Below are positions 5,769-9,981 of a stretch of 9,981 bases of DNA, piece after piece (the first letter of the stretch is position 1; every line of letters begins with the position of its first letter). The notes beneath the pieces are model-generated. The model made no database searches, was not told where the DNA came from, and saw nothing but the letters and a program-made list of their open reading frames with translations. Source of the stretch: Actinomycetota bacterium (GTDB lineage Bacteria; Actinomycetota; Thermoleophilia; Solirubrobacterales; Solirubrobacteraceae); assembly GCA_009699565.1 (NCBI GenBank), contig WLNX01000047.1:1-9981 (forward strand). Direction: 5' to 3'. The position numbers were made by a program, and so were the translations under genes.

Positions 5769-8700
5769 GTGTCAACCCCCCAATCCGTTCATCTTCACGT
5801 CCATTCTGAGTACTCACTGCTCGATGGCGCCTGCGCAATCGACTCTCTTGCTGCACAGGCTGCGAGCTTTGGGCAGCCCGCTCTCGCGCTAACCGACCAC
5901 GGCGTCATGAACGGTGCCGTCGAGCACTATCAAGCCTGTAGAACTCACGGAATCAAGCCGATCCTCGGCTGCGAGATCTACTACGCGGAGAAGCGCCCTC
6001 AAGGCGCCGCAGGAAAGAACGAGCACAACCACCTGACGCTTCTGGCCAGCACCGACGAGGGCTATCGCAATCTCGTAAAGCTCTGCTCCGAGGGGTTCCT
6101 CAGCGGTCTCGAGCGCGGCAAGCCAACGGTCGACATGGACCAGATCTCGGCGCACGGCAACGGGCTGATCGCCTTGACAGGCTGCCTGGCGTCGCGCTTT
6201 GCCGGCCGCCTCGCCGAGGGCCGCGACGACGACGCGCGCGAGCACGTCGATCAGCTCGTCGGGGCGCTCGGGGCGGAAAACGTCTACTTCGAGATCCAAA
6301 ACAACGGGATCGCGGCCCAGGACAGGGCTAACGAGGGGATAGTTCGGATCGCCAAGGAGATGGGCGGCTCTCTGGTCGGCACCGGCGACGTCCATTACCT
6401 GCGCCACGAAGACCACCGCCACCACACGGCGCTGCTCTGCGTTCAGACCAAATCAACGATCGCCGACCCGCGGATGATCTTTGAGACCAACGAGTTCTAC
6501 CTCCGCAACAACGAGCAGATGGCGGAGTCGTTCGCTCAGTGGCCTGAGGCTCTCGCCTCAACCGTTGAGATCGCCGAGCGCTGCAACGTCGAGCTTGAAC
6601 TGGACCGCCAGCTGATCCCGCGTTTCCTTCCGGACGGTGAGGACGAAAAGACCTACCTCCGCGACCTCGTCTTCGAAGGGCTGCGCGGCCGCTACGGCGA
6701 CCCTCCGCCCGCAGAAGCGATCGAGCGGATGGAGATGGAGCTCGAAATCATCGACAGGATGGGCTTCAACGCCTACTTCCTAATCGTCTGGGACTTCGTG
6801 CGCTGGGCGCGCGAGAACGGCATCGTCGTGGGGCCGGGGCGCGGCTCGGCGGCGGGCTCAATCGTGGCTTACACGCTGGCAATCACCGACGTCGACCCGC
6901 TTCGCTACGGCCTGCTCTTCGAGCGCTTTCTCAACCCAGAACGCGTCTCGATGCCAGACATCGACATCGACTTCTCGGTCCGCGGCCGCGAGCGCGTGAT
7001 CCAGTACGTGACTGAAAAGTACGGCCGCGCCTCGGTCGCTCAGATCGTCACCTTCGGGCGTATGTTCCCGCGCCAGGCGACCCGTGATGCGGCTCGTGTC
7101 CTGGGCCACGAGTACGGCGCGGGCGACAGGCTCGCGAAGCTGATTCCCGATCCGATTCAGGGCCGCCCGCCAAGCTTCGAAGACTGCATGAAGGAAGGTC
7201 AGCCGCTGCGGCTCGCCTGCGACGGCGATCCAACCGCCGCTCAGATTGTTGATGTAGCCCGCGGGCTCGAAGGCGTCGTCCGCAACTCATCGATTCACGC
7301 CGCCGCGGTTGTGATCGCCGACCGTCCGCTGACAGACATCGTCCCGGTACAGCTCGCCGACTCGAATACGACCGATGAGAATGGCGACCGTGTGTACAAG
7401 GTCGTGACGCAGTTCTCGATGAAGCCCGTCGAAGAGCTAGGGCTGCTGAAGATGGACTTCCTTGGCCTTCGCAACCTCGACGTCATCGAGGACGCGCTCG
7501 ACATCATCGAGCGCTCCACCGGCAACCGGCCGCACATGGCGACGCTGCCTTTGGATGACAAGCCCACCTACGAGATGCTCGCCCGCGGCGATTCGGGAGG
7601 CGTCTTCCAGTTCGAATCCGAGGGGATGCAGGACGCCCTCCGAACGGTTAAGCCGACCGAGTTTGACGACCTCGTGGCGCTCGTCGCTCTCTACCGACCT
7701 GGCGCGATGGACCAGATAGGCACATATGCCAAGGGCAAGAAGGCGCCTGAGTCGGTCCAGATCCGCGACCCTCGCCTGGTCCCGATTCTCGGACAGACCT
7801 ATGGAGTGATTCTCTATCAGGAGCAGGCGATGCAGATCGCCAAGGAGATGGCCGGGTTCAGCGGCGCCAAGGCCGACGACCTGCGCAAAGCCATCGGCAA
7901 AAAGAACCGCAAGGCGATGGCCAAGCTCGAGCCGGAGTTCCGCGAAGGCTGCAAGGCGTCCAACACCGAGCCCCATGTCATCGACTGGATGTGGACGACA
8001 AACGAGAAGTCGGCCGACTACTCCTTCAACAGGTCCCACGCGGCTTGTTATGGACTGATTGCTTATCGCACCGCTTGGCTGAAGGCGAATTATCCGGCGG
8101 AGTACATGGCTGCGCTCATCTCTTCGGTGATGGACACCAAGGACAAGGTTCCGATCTTCATCAACCGCTGCGAAGAGATGGGCATCGAGATCCTGCCTCC
8201 GGACGTAAACGTCTCCGACCACGCATTCGTTGTCGACAATGGCGCGATCCGCTTTGGCCTGGACGCTGTCAAGGGCGTCGGCTTCCAGGCGGTGGAGGCG
8301 ATCAAGGCGAGCCGGGACGAGGACGGGCCTTTCCTTTCGATCTGGGACTTCTGCGAACGGGTTGACGGCCGCCTCGTCAACAAGCGTGCGCTGGAGGCCT
8401 TGATCAAATGCGGCGCCTTCGGTTCCACAGGTGCGACCCGGCTCGGCATGATTAGCGTGCTTGAGCAGGCGCAGGCCGTCGGGCAACAGGCTCAAAGCGA
8501 CGCGCAGATTGGCCAGGCGTCAATCTTCGACGAGGTTGACGGCCCCGAGAAGAAGGCCTCGGCGTCGAACCATCCCCCGATCTCGGGAGTCGAATACGAG
8601 CAGCGCGAGCTGCTCGCCGCGGAGAAGGAAGCAATTGGCTGCTTCCTCTCCACCCACCCGCTGCGCGAAGTCCGCGGAGCGCTGCTCGGCGCCGCGGACT

Positions 8701-9290
8701 GCTCGCTGTCAGCCCTCGCCGACAAGCGCGACGGCGACGTCGTCACCGTCGGCGGCATCATCACGGCGGGCAAGAAGATCCGCACCAAGAAGGGGGATCC
8801 GATGATGTTCGCCACCCTCAATGATCTGGAAGCCGACGTCGAGCTCGTGATCTTCGGCAAGACGCTTTCGGAGTGCGAGGACGCACTTCACGTCGACGAG
8901 GTGGTGCTAGTCAAGGGACGGGTCGATCACAAGGACAGCAGCAAGACTTCGCTGGTCGCACAGTCGGTCAAACGCTTCGAGGCGACTCCCGAGCAGATCG
9001 AGACCGCCGCCAAGAAGGAGGCGCTTGACGCGCTGGGGCCGCAGCCGATTCATCTGCGGGTCGACGCGACCGACGGCGGCCTGATGGCAAGCGTGATCGA
9101 CGAGCTCAAGCACATCCTTGGAAACCACTCCGGCAAGCACGAGGTTGTGCTTGAGATCGCCACCACCAACGGCGGCCGCCAACTTCGGTTCGGCGACCGC
9201 TTCCGGGTCGAGCCGACGCCCAGCCTCCGCGCGGAACTGGAACACGTCCTTGGCCCGATGGCCATGAACACTGCCGGTCAGGCCGCTTAA
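5769..9290 (+). CDS. dnaE: DNA polymerase III alpha subunit (replicative, DnaE1-type)
   Basis: Catalytic subunit of the chromosomal replicase. The 1173 residues are full length for DnaE. The N-terminal PHP domain (about 8-270) has HLHVHSEYSLLDG (His10, His12, Asp19), TDHG (His44), GCEIYY (Glu69), His88, TGC (Cys139) and TGDVHY (Asp207, His209); all expected metal ligands look intact, unlike in E. coli. The palm and finger regions carry GPGRGSAAGS (355-364), PDIDIDFS with catalytic Asp397 and Asp399, the third Asp563 in KMDFLGLR, and SFNRSHAACYG (752-762). A helix-hairpin-helix lies near 829-890, a beta-clamp motif QASIF at 916-920, an OB fold at about 990-1070, and a C-terminal domain follows. 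GTG 5769 puts the first PHP strand a few residues from the N-terminus, as usual for the family, and has TATTCT just upstream. The stop overlaps the convergent nfo stop. Confidence 0.97.
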   Translation: MSTPQSVHLHVHSEYSLLDGACAIDSLAAQAASFGQPALALTDHGVMNGAVEHYQACRTHGIKPILGCEIYYAEKRPQGAAGKNEHNHLTLLASTDEGYRNLVKLCSEGFLSGLERGKPTVDMDQISAHGNGLIALTGCLASRFAGRLAEGRDDDAREHVDQLVGALGAENVYFEIQNNGIAAQDRANEGIVRIAKEMGGSLVGTGDVHYLRHEDHRHHTALLCVQTKSTIADPRMIFETNEFYLRNNEQMAESFAQWPEALASTVEIAERCNVELELDRQLIPRFLPDGEDEKTYLRDLVFEGLRGRYGDPPPAEAIERMEMELEIIDRMGFNAYFLIVWDFVRWARENGIVVGPGRGSAAGSIVAYTLAITDVDPLRYGLLFERFLNPERVSMPDIDIDFSVRGRERVIQYVTEKYGRASVAQIVTFGRMFPRQATRDAARVLGHEYGAGDRLAKLIPDPIQGRPPSFEDCMKEGQPLRLACDGDPTAAQIVDVARGLEGVVRNSSIHAAAVVIADRPLTDIVPVQLADSNTTDENGDRVYKVVTQFSMKPVEELGLLKMDFLGLRNLDVIEDALDIIERSTGNRPHMATLPLDDKPTYEMLARGDSGGVFQFESEGMQDALRTVKPTEFDDLVALVALYRPGAMDQIGTYAKGKKAPESVQIRDPRLVPILGQTYGVILYQEQAMQIAKEMAGFSGAKADDLRKAIGKKNRKAMAKLEPEFREGCKASNTEPHVIDWMWTTNEKSADYSFNRSHAACYGLIAYRTAWLKANYPAEYMAALISSVMDTKDKVPIFINRCEEMGIEILPPDVNVSDHAFVVDNGAIRFGLDAVKGVGFQAVEAIKASRDEDGPFLSIWDFCERVDGRLVNKRALEALIKCGAFGSTGATRLGMISVLEQAQAVGQQAQSDAQIGQASIFDEVDGPEKKASASNHPPISGVEYEQRELLAAEKEAIGCFLSTHPLREVRGALLGAADCSLSALADKRDGDVVTVGGIITAGKKIRTKKGDPMMFATLNDLEADVELVIFGKTLSECEDALHVDEVVLVKGRVDHKDSSKTSLVAQSVKRFEATPEQIETAAKKEALDALGPQPIHLRVDATDGGLMASVIDELKHILGNHSGKHEVVLEIATTNGGRQLRFGDRFRVEPTPSLRAELEHVLGPMAMNTAGQAA
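9287..9290. other. Overlapping convergent stop codons of dnaE and nfo (TTAA)
   Basis: The palindrome TTAA supplies TAA for dnaE on + (9288-9290) and TAA for nfo on - (9287-9289). The genes meet tail to tail with no intergenic space, so any terminator must lie inside the opposing coding sequence; I saw no clear hairpin with a T-run there. Confidence 0.9.
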
Positions 9291-9981
9291 GACTTCTTTC
9301 GCTGCTTGAGGCCGCGCTCGCGGAGCTTCACCGCTTCGGCGACCTGTCCGGCCGTTGGACCCTTCTTTTCAGGGCCCGGCGTCTCAAGCACGCAGGGCAG
9401 CTGATCGAAGCGCGGCTCAGAGAGAAAGACCGCGCAGCCGTCGGCGCCAAGCTCACCTTCGCCGAGGTCGGCGTGGCGGTCGCGGTTGGAGCCAAACTCC
9501 ATCATCGAGTCGTTGCAGTGCAGCGAGCCGATGCGGCCGGGTCCGGTCGCAGCAACCGCTTCGTCGATCGCGACTGTCAGCGCGTCGGCCGACCGGATCT
9601 CAATGCCCGACGCGAGCATGTGACAAGAGTCCAGGCAGATTCCAAGCCGGTCGCTTCCGCCGGCAGCGTCGATCAACGCCCCGAGCTCGTCGAATGAGCG
9701 GCCGAGGGTGCCCCCGGCTCCGGCGGTGTTCTCAAGGTGGAGCGAGCAGCCTCCCGTCTCGGCCAGCGCTTCGGCGATCGTTGCGCCGGCTCGCTCAATC
9801 GCCTGTCCAACGTCCCCGCCCTTGGCGGATCCGGGATGGAGCACGACAGCGGTAGCTCCAAGAGCTTCGCCTGCGTCAAGCGAAGCGATCAGAGACGTGA
9901 GGGTCTTGGCCCGTATATCGCTGTCTTCGCTGGCCGCATTGAGTAGGTAGACGGCGTGGATCAGCAGCGCGTCGACGCTGC
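9287..9981 (-). CDS. nfo: Endonuclease IV family AP endonuclease, C-terminal 230 residues (5' end outside window)
   Basis: Predicted to cut the DNA backbone 5' of abasic sites in base-excision repair, using a trinuclear zinc centre in a TIM barrel. The minus frame is open to the window edge and begins, in frame, SVDALLIHAVYLLNAAS, so the true start lies beyond 9981 and roughly 50-60 residues are missing. All nine metal-ligand positions of the family can be matched in fragment numbering: His8 (IHAVYLLN), His48 (HPGS), Glu83 (LENTAG), Asp117 and His120 (LDSCH), His154 (SLHCND), Asp167 and His169 (GSNRDRHADLGEGELG), Glu199 (LETPG). The tail is basic (LKQRKKS). A GTG (Val) codon at 9844 is internal. 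It converges on dnaE; both serve DNA maintenance, but opposite orientation gives no operon link. Confidence 0.95.
   Translation of the reverse strand, partial: SVDALLIHAVYLLNAASEDSDIRAKTLTSLIASLDAGEALGATAVVLHPGSAKGGDVGQAIERAGATIAEALAETGGCSLHLENTAGAGGTLGRSFDELGALIDAAGGSDRLGICLDSCHMLASGIEIRSADALTVAIDEAVAATGPGRIGSLHCNDSMMEFGSNRDRHADLGEGELGADGCAVFLSEPRFDQLPCVLETPGPEKKGPTAGQVAEAVKLRERGLKQRKKS

Noticed and set aside
7437..8495. Long open frame on the minus strand inside dnaE (352 codons)
   Set aside because: It is antisense to well-conserved dnaE motifs, has no recognisable domain, and long antisense frames are expected in GC-rich coding DNA.

Overview
The window is a GC-rich, densely packed bacterial chromosome segment of housekeeping genes. 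Strong G/C bias at third codon positions, GTG starts, arginine genes in the order argC-argJ-argB-argD-argG, and apparent leaderless promoters (TANNNT a few bases before the start codon, no Shine-Dalgarno) fit an actinobacterium. A deep lineage such as Thermoleophilia/Solirubrobacterales is my tentative guess; it rests on pattern and not on a database search.

Layout: positions 1-4826 hold arginine biosynthesis on the + strand: the 3' end of argC, then complete argJ, argB, argD and argG. Genes argC to argD are joined by 4-base stop/start overlaps or a 4-base gap and look like one translationally coupled operon; argG follows after 27 bases with its own promoter-like element. argB is interrupted by one in-frame TGA (codon 79) while homology continues in the same frame on both sides. 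argF, argR and argH, common neighbours in actinobacterial arginine clusters, are absent here.

Positions 4847-5715 hold two small unrecognised + strand genes: a 63-residue single-pass membrane protein and a 216-residue Ala/Arg/Glu-rich coiled-coil protein. Positions 5769-9290 are dnaE, the replicative DNA polymerase III alpha subunit, with a PHP domain whose metal ligands all appear intact. The minus strand from 9287 to the window edge holds the C-terminal 230 residues of an endonuclease IV (Nfo) family AP endonuclease, whose stop codon overlaps that of dnaE in a TTAA palindrome.

Functionally, ArgJ, ArgB, ArgC and ArgD carry out the acetylated steps from glutamate towards ornithine, and ArgG makes argininosuccinate later in the pathway. 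DnaE and Nfo belong to replication and base-excision repair. No intergenic stretch exceeds about 55 bases. I saw no tRNA, rRNA, CRISPR array, mobile element or convincing intrinsic terminator. I found no clear novel multi-gene system. The points most worth checking are the broken argB, the run of leaderless-type starts, and the two unrecognised small genes.
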